This document shows positions 36,982-45,730 of a stretch of 64,000 nucleotides of DNA, piece after piece (the first letter of the stretch is position 1; every line of letters starts with the position of its first letter). Below the pieces are notes generated by a model. The model was not told the origin of the DNA. It did not search any database and saw only the letters and a list, made by a program, of their open reading frames with translations. The DNA is from Actinopolyspora xinjiangensis (GTDB lineage Bacteria > Actinomycetota > Actinomycetes > Mycobacteriales > Pseudonocardiaceae). The stretch lies in assembly GCF_900104475.1 (NCBI RefSeq), contig NZ_FNJR01000018.1, positions 22,694 to 86,693 of the forward strand. The letters run 5' to 3'. The position numbers were made by a program, and so were the translations under genes.

Positions 36982-37719
36982 TTGATCCGACCAGAGGGCC
37001 TGTACACGGACGAAGTGGTCTACCGGCTCTTTACCAACGGCTTGAACGCCCGCCCCTGGAAGGTGAGCGAACTTCTCAGCAGTCCGGAAACCGAAGATCC
37101 ACGCACGGAGGTCGCCTGGAAATTCGCCTCGAGGGGCTACTACGCGGAGCAGGCTGGTCTGGTGACAGCCGCGGCTCTCGCGGCGGAAACCGATGATCTC
37201 GCGTATCGCTTCGACATGGCGACAGCCGCCTCGGACGAGGCAAGGCATGCCGACGCTTTCCTGAGGTTCGCGCAACACCTCGGCGGCGACGCGGAGGAAT
37301 GCTTCGAAATGCTGGAGCCGCTCGACGAAGCCCTGACTTCCCTGCCGTACCCCGGCAAAGTGCTGGCGCACACGGTTCTCGAGGGATTCGCGGCCGACGA
37401 ATTCCACCTGTTCACCGAGTATTTCAAGGGCCACCCGGCAGCGCGCATCTACGAACACGTCCGCCACGACGAGAACCGACACGTCGCTATGGGCGTGTCC
37501 CACCTGGCACGTGCCTGCCGGGACCCCGAGTTCAGCGCCGCCCTGCGGGAACACGGCGATGCCTGGCTCGAACGCATTCGCGAGCACGCCGATGTCACGG
37601 CCCTGTCGGCGATGTTTTCCGAACTCACGGGAAAGGATCCCGCTGACTTCGAGCGGTGGTTCACCGCCCGTCATCGCCAGCGAATGGCCTCGGCCCGAGT
37701 CGTGATCGAGGGGAGGTGA
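36982..37719 (+). CDS. Ferritin-like diiron protein
   Basis: A protein of about 245 residues with the two-pair ligand pattern of ferritin-like diiron oxidases: EQAG in the first long helix, ASDEARHADAF (ExxRH), LEGFAADEFHLF (Glu) and HVRHDENRHVAMG (ExxRH). Such proteins bind a carboxylate-bridged di-iron centre and activate oxygen, or act as ribonucleotide-reductase-like radical or N-/C-oxygenation catalysts. The start is uncertain: TTG at 36982 has a GGGGG stretch upstream, and a TTG at 36916 would add 22 residues. The stop lies five bases before the small peptide gene, so the two are coupled. It may oxidise the peptide; the exact reaction is unknown. Confidence 0.8.
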   Translation: MIRPEGLYTDEVVYRLFTNGLNARPWKVSELLSSPETEDPRTEVAWKFASRGYYAEQAGLVTAAALAAETDDLAYRFDMATAASDEARHADAFLRFAQHLGGDAEECFEMLEPLDEALTSLPYPGKVLAHTVLEGFAADEFHLFTEYFKGHPAARIYEHVRHDENRHVAMGVSHLARACRDPEFSAALREHGDAWLERIREHADVTALSAMFSELTGKDPADFERWFTARHRQRMASARVVIEGR

Positions 37720-37724
37720 GCATT

Positions 37725-37820
37725 ATGGCCATCAAGCGAGTCGAGATCAAGAACCGCACCCGCGGTGTGTGCCGGTACGTCATCCGCACCAGCGTCTCGA
37801 AGACGAAGACGTCCAGCTGA
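37725..37820 (+). CDS. 31-residue basic peptide, candidate RiPP precursor
   Basis: A very short gene. ATG at 37725 has GGGAGGTG seven to nine bases upstream and lies directly after the diiron gene stop; it ends at TGA 37818-37820. The peptide starts MAIKRVEIKNRT, has a central TRGVCRYVIRTS with its only Cys at residue 16, and ends SKTKTSS. It has at least nine Lys/Arg and no acidic residue except one Glu. It lies between a diiron enzyme and a radical SAM protein of the RiPP-maturation type, which is where a substrate peptide would be expected. The central Cys, Tyr, Val and Ile residues are plausible modification sites. There is no clear leader-core boundary. Confidence 0.7.
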   Translation: MAIKRVEIKNRTRGVCRYVIRTSVSKTKTSS

Positions 37821-37926
37821 CGGAAGACGTCGGATCAGGCGCCGGGAGGCCGAGCGAGTAGCCCGGCTCCCGGCACCTGCCGGGGAGCGAGTTGTCCGGA
37901 ACCGCCACGAATCGGAAGGGGTAACC

Positions 37927-39771
37927 ATGCGGATAACGCTTGCGTCCATGCCATGGCAGGCACTCGAGTCACCGTCCTTGCCCATCGCTTTGCTCCGTTC
38001 CGCCTGCCGTCGCGAGGGCCTCGAAGTACCGAGTGGTTATCACGGTGGCATCCACTGGTGCGAGTACCTCATGGAGAGAACCGATGGCGAGTTGGGGGTT
38101 CCACAGTACACCGATATCGCCGAGAACGGTCTGTTCGACGAGATCGGCGACTGGATCTTCGCCGGAAACCTCTACGGAGCGGACTTCGGGGTCGAAGCGT
38201 TCCGGGAATACGCGCGAGGACGCACTATCGACCTCGAACTCGCGTTCGAGATGCGAGAGCTCACCGCCGGTTACCTCGAGGAGGCATACAGCGCGGTGAT
38301 GAACACCGCCCCGGACATCGTCGGGTTCACGACGACGTTCATGCAGAACGTACCGAGCCTGGCGCTCGCGCGGATGATCAAGGAGCGACACCCCGATGTG
38401 ACGATCGTCTTCGGCGGGGGCAACTGCGACGGTGCGATGGGCCCGGCGCTGCATCGGAACTTCGAGTTCATCGATCTCGTGGTCAGCGGCGAGGCGGAGA
38501 TCGCCTTCCCCGAGCTCATCCGCCGTCTCCACGCCGGCTCGGATCTCACACCCGTTGCCGGGCTGAGTTGGCGCGACGGGGCCGAGCTCCGTGCGAACCC
38601 ACCTGCCAGGGGGCCGGTCCAGCCGGATCAACTGGTGGTCCCGGACTACGACGACTGGTTCGAGCTGCTGGAGACGTCGCCGGTGGCGGAGCACATCGAA
38701 CCCCAGCTGATAATCGAGACCTCGCGCGGCTGTTGGTGGGGTGAGAAGCATCAGTGCACCTTCTGCGGCCTCAACGGATCACTGATGAAGTTCCGAGCGA
38801 AAACGCCGGAGCAGGCAATAGACGAGATCTCGACATTGGTCGAGAAACATCAGGTGTTGGACGTGATCACCGTCGACAACATCATCGACAACGGCTACTT
38901 CTCCACGGTTCTTCCCGAGATCGAGAAACTGGGGTGGGACGTCCGAATCCACTACGAGACCAAGTCGAACCTGACCCGCGAGCACATAGCCCGGTTCAAA
39001 GGCGCTGGCGTCGCGCATGTGCAGCCGGGGATCGAGTCGCTGGTCTCTCCGGTGCTGAAGCTCATGGACAAGGGCGTCGCCGGTATCCGTAACGTTCGAA
39101 CGCTGCGGGACTGCGAGTCCGCCAGCCTGACGGTCTCATGGAACTGGCTGTACGGCTTCCCCGGAGAACGGCTCTCCGATTACCTGCCCGTCTTGGAACA
39201 ACTCGACCGACTACACCATCTGCAGCCACCCGCGAATGCCGCTCGCATCCTCATAGAGCGGTTCAGCCCGTACTTCAACGACTCGGCACTGGGCTTCAAC
39301 GAGCTTCGTCCCGCCCAGCAGTACAAGTACGTGTACAACCTTCCGGAGAAGTCCCTGGAGGACATGGTGTATTTGTTCGATGCCGAACAACGCGGTCTCA
39401 GCGAGCAGGAGATCTCCGGGCTCAAAGAGGCGATCGAGCGCTGGATCGAGCATTACCAGGACAGTTCGCTGGAGGTGAGTGGTGACGACGAGCTGCTGTG
39501 GATCTCGGATCGGCGCGTGGGGCGTGAACCCGCGGATCACGAGATCCGCGGTAGAGAACTCGTGGCGCTGTACGGCGAGCTCGAGCACGGCCGGACCACC
39601 GGTGGTCTACGCAAGATACGCGACAGGGAGGGGTTCGGCATCACCGACGGTGAGCTCGACGCGTGGCTGTCGGAATTGGACGCGCGCGGGCTCGTGTTCG
39701 TGGAGCACGGTCACTATCTGGCGCTCGCTACCCATTCCGTCCCCGTCAAGCTCGAGACACGGCGTGCCTGA
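37927..39771 (+). CDS. Cobalamin-binding radical SAM RiPP-maturation protein
   Basis: A 614-residue protein with an N-terminal cobalamin-binding-type domain (about 85-230; VGFTTTFMQN, VTIVFGGGNCDGAM, LVVSGEAEIAFPEL) and a radical SAM core with the cluster motif RGCWWGEKHQCTFCGLNG, giving Cys 269, 277 and 280 (Cx7Cx2C). This arrangement and the C-terminal domain match the family annotated as RiPP maturation radical SAM protein 1, whose members include peptide C-methyltransferases. It would methylate or otherwise modify unactivated carbons of the adjacent peptide using S-adenosylmethionine and cobalamin. The ATG at 37927 follows GGAAGGGGTAACC; an upstream frame is not coding. Confidence 0.88.
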   Translation: MRITLASMPWQALESPSLPIALLRSACRREGLEVPSGYHGGIHWCEYLMERTDGELGVPQYTDIAENGLFDEIGDWIFAGNLYGADFGVEAFREYARGRTIDLELAFEMRELTAGYLEEAYSAVMNTAPDIVGFTTTFMQNVPSLALARMIKERHPDVTIVFGGGNCDGAMGPALHRNFEFIDLVVSGEAEIAFPELIRRLHAGSDLTPVAGLSWRDGAELRANPPARGPVQPDQLVVPDYDDWFELLETSPVAEHIEPQLIIETSRGCWWGEKHQCTFCGLNGSLMKFRAKTPEQAIDEISTLVEKHQVLDVITVDNIIDNGYFSTVLPEIEKLGWDVRIHYETKSNLTREHIARFKGAGVAHVQPGIESLVSPVLKLMDKGVAGIRNVRTLRDCESASLTVSWNWLYGFPGERLSDYLPVLEQLDRLHHLQPPANAARILIERFSPYFNDSALGFNELRPAQQYKYVYNLPEKSLEDMVYLFDAEQRGLSEQEISGLKEAIERWIEHYQDSSLEVSGDDELLWISDRRVGREPADHEIRGRELVALYGELEHGRTTGGLRKIRDREGFGITDGELDAWLSELDARGLVFVEHGHYLALATHSVPVKLETRRA

Positions 39772-39798
39772 CCGTCCGCCCGCACGAAGGGAGCCGAC

Positions 39799-40374
39799 TT
39801 GACCACCACAATCGCAGTCACTGACGACACCAGTGATGTCCGCACCCGTCTCGAGGATTTCGTCTCCTCCGGAGCGCGCGGCTTGGTGATCACCGACCCC
39901 GTTGACCTCACTCTCCCGGATCGAACTTCGGTCGATACGGTGCGCCTGCTTCGGGACGCCGTGGGACACGGGCTGAGGATCGACTGGCGAGCCTCACCGG
40001 TGGACGGCCTCTCCGTCACGGACTTCACGCACTTGCCGCCACCGGCGAACCTCGACGAGCTCAGTTTCCTGCCGGACAGCGACGCGGAATCGTGGTTGGA
40101 CCTGTACTCCTACGGGCAGCTCTTCTATCGGGTGGGCCCCGGATTCGTCTCCATCAAGGACGTTCGTCCGACCGTACCGGCCGCACGGATGACCCTCGAA
40201 GAAGAGGAAGCCAGGATTTTTCTCGAACTCGCTGAGGGGGGCGGTGAAACGGGGAATTCCGAGTCTTTGCGCTCAGAGCTCGTGGAGTACGGCTTGGGTA
40301 TTGCCGCTGAGGGCGGGTTTCTGGTGCTGCCGTACCGGATCAGGCAATGGCCGATACCTTTCTCGGCCATCTGA
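39799..40374 (+). CDS. DUF5825-like protein next to the radical SAM enzyme
   Basis: A 191-residue protein that I match to DUF5825 from memory of the usual neighbours of this radical SAM family in actinomycetes; that assignment is tentative. Visible: ARGLVITDPVDLTLPDRTSV, LRIDWRASPVDGLS, LYSYGQLFYRVGPGFVSIKD and a C-terminal LPYRIRQWPIPFSAI. The middle portion, with a run of short strands and a helix, could be a peptide-recognition domain. The TTG start has AAGGGAG upstream and lies 27 bases after the radical SAM stop. Likely role: binding or presenting the precursor peptide. Confidence 0.7.
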   Translation: MTTTIAVTDDTSDVRTRLEDFVSSGARGLVITDPVDLTLPDRTSVDTVRLLRDAVGHGLRIDWRASPVDGLSVTDFTHLPPPANLDELSFLPDSDAESWLDLYSYGQLFYRVGPGFVSIKDVRPTVPAARMTLEEEEARIFLELAEGGGETGNSESLRSELVEYGLGIAAEGGFLVLPYRIRQWPIPFSAI

Positions 40375-40560
40375 GGGTGTCCGGAGGCTCGCGTCTCAGT
40401 GCTGACTACGACACCGGTTCGTGGGAGTCGTCCTCGGAACTGGATGCTCACAGTATCCCCCGTGACGCATGCCGAGGTTGTGCTGAGGAACAACGTGGCG
40501 CACTGTCACCGATATCACCGATTCCAGCAGAACGACCTTGGTCGGCTTCCCGGGGAAATC

Positions 40561-41814
40561 ATGATCATGCCACGTACAGCGCGCCGACCAGGGCGGAGTT
40601 TGCCACAACGCACAGTTCCGCTGTTGATTACCTCGCGCCTCATCGGACAGACAGGCGACAGGTTCACCTTGCTGGCGTTGCCTATCTTCACTGTGGCGGC
40701 GGGAGCGACGCCCGCTGAGGCCGGTCTGGTGTTCACCGTCTACGCGGCCCCTGGAATCGGCGCCTTTCTCATCGGCCGCCCGCTCGATCGAACTCACCGC
40801 TTACGCGGCATCTGCGCGTCCGCCGAGCTTCTTCGCGCCGTGCTACTGCTCGGCTTGGTGCTGATCATCCCGCGGATCACCAGCGGGGGATGGTTGCTGG
40901 TGCTCGTCGTGACCTTCGCCTGCGGCTGCTGCTCCGCCGTGTTCGACGTGGGGTTGCAGGGGTATTTGCCTCGCGCCGTGAGCGGGCTGGAGCTGCGGAA
41001 CGTGAACTCGTGGTTCGCTCGTGCGCAAGCGGCCGCTGATGTCGCGGGTCCGCCTGCGGCGGGGGCTGTGGTGGCAGTCGCCGGCAGTGGAACAGCGCTC
41101 CTCGTTGACGCCGCGAGCTTCCTGCTGTCGGGGTTGTTGCTCTGCGGGGTGAAGAAACAACTGGCCCCCGCCGTCCCGGAGCAGTGCAAGCCGACCATCG
41201 GATGGTCGTCGGGTATGACGAGGCTGCTTAGCGACACGGTCCTGCGCAACGTGGTGCTGACCATGCTCGTACTCAACTTCGGCGGGGCGATGATCGGTTC
41301 GCTGTGGGTCGTCTACGCGACGGAGAGCATCGGCGTCGGCCCCACAGCATTGGGGGCCATCACTTCGTTCGGTGGTATCAGCGCGCTCGTGTCCTCCGTG
41401 TTCATCGGTAAGCTCACCAAAGACCGAAACATGGTGCGGTGGGTAACCGGCGGCTTCGTTACCTCCTTGCTGGGGCTTCTGTGCATCCCCGTCGCTTATC
41501 TGACCGCGCCGGTGGTGTTCTTGATCGGTTTCCAAGTCCTGTTCTCCGCCAGCGGCCTGTTGGTCGCCGTGGGCGCGGCTGTGATACGTCAGGAGAGAAC
41601 TCCGAACGACCTGCAAGCGAACGTTTACGGCGTAGTCCGAACCGGTCAGGACATCGTGTTACCTCTCGCCGGCGGGGCGGCGACCGTCGTGGCGTCGGCT
41701 GCTTCGGTTCCACTGGCGGTACTGGTGGGAGCTCTGACCGCGACGATCGCGCTTCCGTGCGTGTACACCGTGTACCGGTCGCCGTTCCCGGCGGCCCCGC
41801 CCCGTGCTGTCTGA
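40561..41814 (+). CDS. MFS transporter, putative product exporter
   Basis: A 417-residue major-facilitator protein with about 12 membrane helices. The N-terminal motif is SRLIGQTGDRFTLLALPIF, and GRPLDRTHRLRG corresponds to the loop between helices 2 and 3. It resembles the enterobactin-exporter-like MFS3 group (EntS-type), common in peptide clusters. Starts are possible at ATG 40561 or 40567; GGGGAAATC precedes the first. It lies between the DUF5825-like gene and the SDR gene on the same strand, so export of the mature peptide is likely. Confidence 0.85.
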   Translation: MIMPRTARRPGRSLPQRTVPLLITSRLIGQTGDRFTLLALPIFTVAAGATPAEAGLVFTVYAAPGIGAFLIGRPLDRTHRLRGICASAELLRAVLLLGLVLIIPRITSGGWLLVLVVTFACGCCSAVFDVGLQGYLPRAVSGLELRNVNSWFARAQAAADVAGPPAAGAVVAVAGSGTALLVDAASFLLSGLLLCGVKKQLAPAVPEQCKPTIGWSSGMTRLLSDTVLRNVVLTMLVLNFGGAMIGSLWVVYATESIGVGPTALGAITSFGGISALVSSVFIGKLTKDRNMVRWVTGGFVTSLLGLLCIPVAYLTAPVVFLIGFQVLFSASGLLVAVGAAVIRQERTPNDLQANVYGVVRTGQDIVLPLAGGAATVVASAASVPLAVLVGALTATIALPCVYTVYRSPFPAAPPRAV

Positions 41815-41822
41815 GGGATTCG

Positions 41823-42575
41823 ATGACTGAGTGGACCGGACGACGCGCTGTCGTGGTCGGAGGTTCGAGCGGGATCGGGACGGCCGTGGCCGGGATGCTC
41901 GCGGGGTCGGGTGCCCGGGTTTTGATCACCGGACGGGAGCTCCCGACGATCGAGCCCACCGCGGCCCAGCTCGGTCGGGATGTGCTCCCGGCTGTCCTCG
42001 ACCTGACATCACTCGACAGCATTCGCGATCTCACGAACCTGATCTCTCGGGAACTGGGCGGAGTCGAGTGCCTCGTGGTCACAGCCGGAGCCAGCAAGGC
42101 GCAGCCTGCGCGGTCGGTGACGCCGGAGGATTTCGACGAACAAGTCGCCGTCAACTACCGTGGTCCCTTCTTCCTGGTACAGGAGATGATTCCCCTGTTC
42201 TCACCAGGCGGGGCGATCGTGTTCGTCGGCACTGCCATCGACAACGTGGGTACACGAGGGCAGGCCGTCTACGCGTCGAGCAAGGCCGCCGTCGAATCCC
42301 TAACGATGTCGCTGGCCTCGGAACTCGCCGAGACCGGCATCCGGGTCAACTGCGCGGCTCCCGGCCCGACCAACACGAAGTTCTTCGAAAAACTCGGGCT
42401 TCCGGCGGACGACACCGCCGCGACCGTCCAGTACCTGGCCGACGATCTCCCCGAGCGTCGACTCGCCGAGCCGGCTGAGGTGGCCTCCGTCGTCAAGTTT
42501 CTGGTCTCACCGGAGTCCTCATACATCAACGGTGCCAGAATTCCGGTCGATTCGGGGTGGAGACGGCTCTTCTGA
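41823..42575 (+). CDS. Short-chain dehydrogenase/reductase
   Basis: A 250-residue classical SDR with VVVGGSSGIGTAVAGML for NAD(P) binding, VTAGAS at strand 4, and YASSKAAVES as the YxxxK catalytic pair. The catalytic Ser position reads VFVGTAID, so a Thr replaces the usual Ser. The C-terminus is SSYINGARIPVDSGW. It begins eight bases after the MFS stop. It could reduce or oxidise a hydroxyl or carbonyl group introduced by the diiron or radical SAM enzyme, or it could be an unrelated last gene. Confidence 0.82.
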   Translation: MTEWTGRRAVVVGGSSGIGTAVAGMLAGSGARVLITGRELPTIEPTAAQLGRDVLPAVLDLTSLDSIRDLTNLISRELGGVECLVVTAGASKAQPARSVTPEDFDEQVAVNYRGPFFLVQEMIPLFSPGGAIVFVGTAIDNVGTRGQAVYASSKAAVESLTMSLASELAETGIRVNCAAPGPTNTKFFEKLGLPADDTAATVQYLADDLPERRLAEPAEVASVVKFLVSPESSYINGARIPVDSGWRRLF

Positions 42576-43043
42576 GACCCCGGTTCCAGTTCCGGTCGGC
42601 CGACAACTTTCGTTCGGCCGGAGTGGGCTCTCTGTCGACCGGGGTGGTGACCGCGTGCTGTGGATCGGCGAATCGCCTGGATGCCGTCAAGGGCGTGTCC
42701 GGGGAGGTGTCCCAGGTGGCGCGGGCGGGGCAAACCGGACAGGGCCCACGGTCCGTTGATCCACTCCATCGCCCAGCGGGGGTGAGGTCGTGGACAGTCG
42801 CTTGATCGAGGCGGTGACCTCGTCCCGGCGCCGGGCGCGTCCGGCCGCCAGCTGCCGCGCCGGAGCCTTCGGTGTGGCGAAGCTTCGCGGGCGTCGTCCC
42901 GGTGGGGCCGCTCCCGTGGGCGCGTGAGTGGGACAGCGGGGCTGCCTCGTCCGGAAGCTGTCGCCGGCCGCGCCGTGAGCGATGATGAGGTAAACTCGAA
43001 CTCGAATCGACTTTTTAATCTACGAGCGCGGAGTTGAGCGCGA
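42576..43043. other. Intergenic region after the RiPP-like operon
   Basis: 468 bases without a convincing gene. It contains a hairpin at 42597-42620 just after the SDR stop, and an AT-richer stretch at about 42985-43020 that is the probable promoter of the amine oxidase gene. Confidence 0.5.
42597..42620 (+). terminator. Possible terminator after the SDR gene
   Basis: Inverted repeat CGGCCGA...TCGGCCG with a 10-base loop, 22 bases after the SDR stop. It is short and has no T-run, so it is only moderately convincing as an end of the operon. Confidence 0.45.
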
Positions 43044-44399
43044 ATGAGTGCGACGCAACACGTACGCGAGGAGACCCGTGAGGTCGTCGTCATCGGTGCG
43101 GGTATGGCAGGCCTGATGGCGGCGACGACGCTCGAGGGCGAGACCGACGTTGTTGTGCTCGAGGCGGCGGACCGGCCGGGTGGACGCGTCGAGACGGTCC
43201 GGAAGGGCGACTACTGGATCAACGTGGGGACACAGTTCACCGAGGGGACCGGGCCGTTGATCGACGCGCTCAACCACCACGACATCGAGATGGGGTCGCT
43301 GGCCGGGAAGAGCGTGGGGCTGGACCTCAACGGCAAAGTGGTCGACACGGCCAACCTGTTCGATCTCGCGTTCCGCACCCGCATGAGCTTCATGGATCGG
43401 CTCGGTATGGCGATGGTCGGCGCGCGCATCCTCTCGGCGGCCCCGTTCCTGGAGTCGGACAGCCGCATGGCGAAGAACGTGCGTGCCAAGCTCGACAAGC
43501 GTCTGGCCTCGGACCTCCTTCGCGGCGTCCGCTCCGAGTTGACGCGGGACGTGGTCCGCTCCTGGTCGGGGCAGTGGATGGGATGTGACCCCGCGGAGAC
43601 GGCCGCGAAGCAGCTCGTGACGTCGATCGGGATCGCCCTGACGGACCCGACCAAGGTGCCGAACTTCGCCCTTCCGGTCGGGGGTAACCAGACGTTGACC
43701 GACATTCTCGCCGCCGATCTCGGAGAACGCCTTCGACTCGGGTCGGCCGTCCGGTCCGTGGAGCACAGCGAAGACGGGGTCGTGGTGAACTACCTCGGTG
43801 AGGACGGTCCGGCGCGGGTGCGTGCGAAACGTGCCGTCGTCGCGGTTCCCAGCGACGTCGCGGCGCGGATTCTTCCGGAACTCCCGCAGGCCTACCGCAA
43901 CGCGTTCGACGACATTCGCTACGGTCGGTACGTGATCGTCGGTTTCTTCACCGAGGAGGAGGGGCCGCAACCCTGGGACGACTACTTCGGGGTGTCCACG
44001 CCGCAGCTCTCGTTCCAGGCGATGTTCAATCACGCTGCCGCCCAGCGTAAGGGCGGTTCACGGAAGCCGGGCGGCGCGCTGGCGTGCTTCGCCGGTGGTT
44101 CCGTGGCCGACGGCTTGTTCGAGCTTTCCGACGACGAGATCATCGGGCGTTTCAGCGAGGACTTGCTCTCGCTCTATCCCCAGCTCGAGGGCAAGCTCGG
44201 GGAGAGGGTCGTGCGGCGCCACCGTCGCGTCGTGCCGTTCTGGGCTCCCGGTAGGCGGGAATCGCTGCCGACGCTGCGCGAACCCCTCGGGGCGATCCAG
44301 CTGGCCGGTGATTACCAGCTCGAGATGCCTTCGCTCGCCGACGCGGCCACGTCGGGGAGGAACGCGGCGAAGGCGGTTCTCGCGAGCGTGAACCGCTGA
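43044..44399 (+). CDS. Flavin-containing amine oxidase-family protein
   Basis: A 451-residue FAD protein. The dinucleotide-binding motif VVVIGAGMAGLMAAT (residues about 14-28) is followed by VLEAADRPGGRVET, the GGR signature of the monoamine oxidase/protoporphyrinogen oxidase family. The C-terminal FAD segment AIQLAGDYQLEMPSLADAATSGR contains the usual GD and the helix that binds the flavin ribityl chain. It may oxidise an amine, or desaturate a ring or polyene substrate. No biosynthetic partner is visible next to it, and the nearest regulator gene is a TetR on the other strand. Confidence 0.87.
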   Translation: MSATQHVREETREVVVIGAGMAGLMAATTLEGETDVVVLEAADRPGGRVETVRKGDYWINVGTQFTEGTGPLIDALNHHDIEMGSLAGKSVGLDLNGKVVDTANLFDLAFRTRMSFMDRLGMAMVGARILSAAPFLESDSRMAKNVRAKLDKRLASDLLRGVRSELTRDVVRSWSGQWMGCDPAETAAKQLVTSIGIALTDPTKVPNFALPVGGNQTLTDILAADLGERLRLGSAVRSVEHSEDGVVVNYLGEDGPARVRAKRAVVAVPSDVAARILPELPQAYRNAFDDIRYGRYVIVGFFTEEEGPQPWDDYFGVSTPQLSFQAMFNHAAAQRKGGSRKPGGALACFAGGSVADGLFELSDDEIIGRFSEDLLSLYPQLEGKLGERVVRRHRRVVPFWAPGRRESLPTLREPLGAIQLAGDYQLEMPSLADAATSGRNAAKAVLASVNR

Positions 44400-45040
44400 C
44401 CAGCGGACACGGCGTCGCGGCCTCTTTCTTCGGCGAAGACCCCGTGGGGTGCTGATCTCGCCAGTTCGAATCGCGCCTCGACGGCCGGTACGTGACAGCT
44501 CGGAACTGGCTCGCGCGGGTGCTGGATCGACGTCCACAGGCGTCGGGCGATCCGCATCGGATCCTTCCCGAACCGGCCGGGCTCGTCGAGTACCGGCTTC
44601 AGGTACTCCACCGGGCGGGGCTCGCCGGAGAGCCCCGCCCCGCCTCGGCCGTACACGGTGCCGGGAGTGGGGTCCGCGGTGGGGAGAATCCGCGACAGCG
44701 TTTCGATCTGATCGAACGCCCGCCTCACGGTGTTCCGCTTCAACGTTGCGCCCCGTTCGCGGAGCGGAACGGCACGAGCCGCTGGTGAGCGTGTCCACCG
44801 CCCTCGCTGAACCGGGGGCTTGCTCGCACGGGCCCCGAGAGGTGCCGAAGCGCCGCCAAAGCAGTGAGATGGGTGCCGGTCGGCGAGCTGGGCACGGCAT
44901 CGCTGCCGGTGACCACGAGGTCGAAGGAATCGCCGTATCGGCGCTACGTCCGAATGCCGCCGCTGTCGCGGTGACGTGCGGGAGGACGCGGAGTTCGGGA
45001 GGGGTCCGTTCGATCGATTCTCAGTCGCCGCGCCGTGGGG
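44400..45040. other. Gap between convergent genes, nothing identified
   Basis: About 640 bases between the amine oxidase and TetR genes, which are transcribed toward each other. Frames exist on both strands but none has domain-like content or a ribosome binding site. Confidence 0.4.
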
Positions 45041-45730
45041 TCACGAGGCGTACGTTTCGATGTAGGCGGTGATCAGGCGTCGGGCTTCGTCGATGGTGGT
45101 CTCGTCGCCCGTCGGGGAGTGGCGGAACGCGACGTCGAAGAGTCGGTTGCCCGCTTCGAAGGCGAACCGCAGGACGAATCGGGGAGTGTCGGCGGGAAGG
45201 AGTTCGCGCTCGACGAGGACGTGCCAGAGCCGCTCGGCCTGTGACTCGTCGAACGCGCGGACCAGCTCGCTGAGCACCGTGTGGCGGTCCGCGAACCACA
45301 GCTCCACGCAACTGGGATGCTGGCGGAAGTAGTCCCGGTAGCGGTCGATGACCGCGTCCGTGAGGTCGTGCAGCCCGCGCGACGCGGGATCCTCCAGGGC
45401 GGTACTGAGACTGGCTTCCAGCTCGTGCAGATGGCGCTGCAGCAGCTCGGCGTCGACCTGCTGGCGATCGGAGAAGTAGTGGTAGACGGACCCGACGGGA
45501 ATGCCCGCCCGCTCGCTGACCGCCTTGAGCGTGGCGGCCTCGTAACCCTGTTCGCCGAGCAGTGCCTCCGCGGCGTCGAGGAGGGCCTGCACGCGCTCGA
45601 CCCCGCGGCGTTGCACCGGGGCCGGGCGCTCGGGGGCCAAGGAAGTCCACTTTTTCTCGAGCACGATTCGAGACTGTATCAATCCTGCCCCGGGAACGGG
45701 TGTGGGTGTGTCGCGATCTTCGCTGGCCAC
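45041..45730 (-). CDS. TetR-family transcriptional regulator
   Basis: A 229-residue TetR protein. After a poorly conserved N-terminal extension (residues 1-40) comes the helix-turn-helix: RVQALLDAAEALLGEQGYEA then AGIPVGSVYHYFSDRQ. The C-terminal ligand domain has YRDYFRQHPSCVELWFADRH. The GTG at 45730 was chosen as the longest frame; an internal GTG could shorten the extension. It probably represses a nearby gene, with the amine oxidase gene (convergent, facing it) or the flavoprotein gene behind it as candidates. Confidence 0.85.
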   Translation of the reverse strand: MASEDRDTPTPVPGAGLIQSRIVLEKKWTSLAPERPAPVQRRGVERVQALLDAAEALLGEQGYEAATLKAVSERAGIPVGSVYHYFSDRQQVDAELLQRHLHELEASLSTALEDPASRGLHDLTDAVIDRYRDYFRQHPSCVELWFADRHTVLSELVRAFDESQAERLWHVLVERELLPADTPRFVLRFAFEAGNRLFDVAFRHSPTGDETTIDEARRLITAYIETYAS

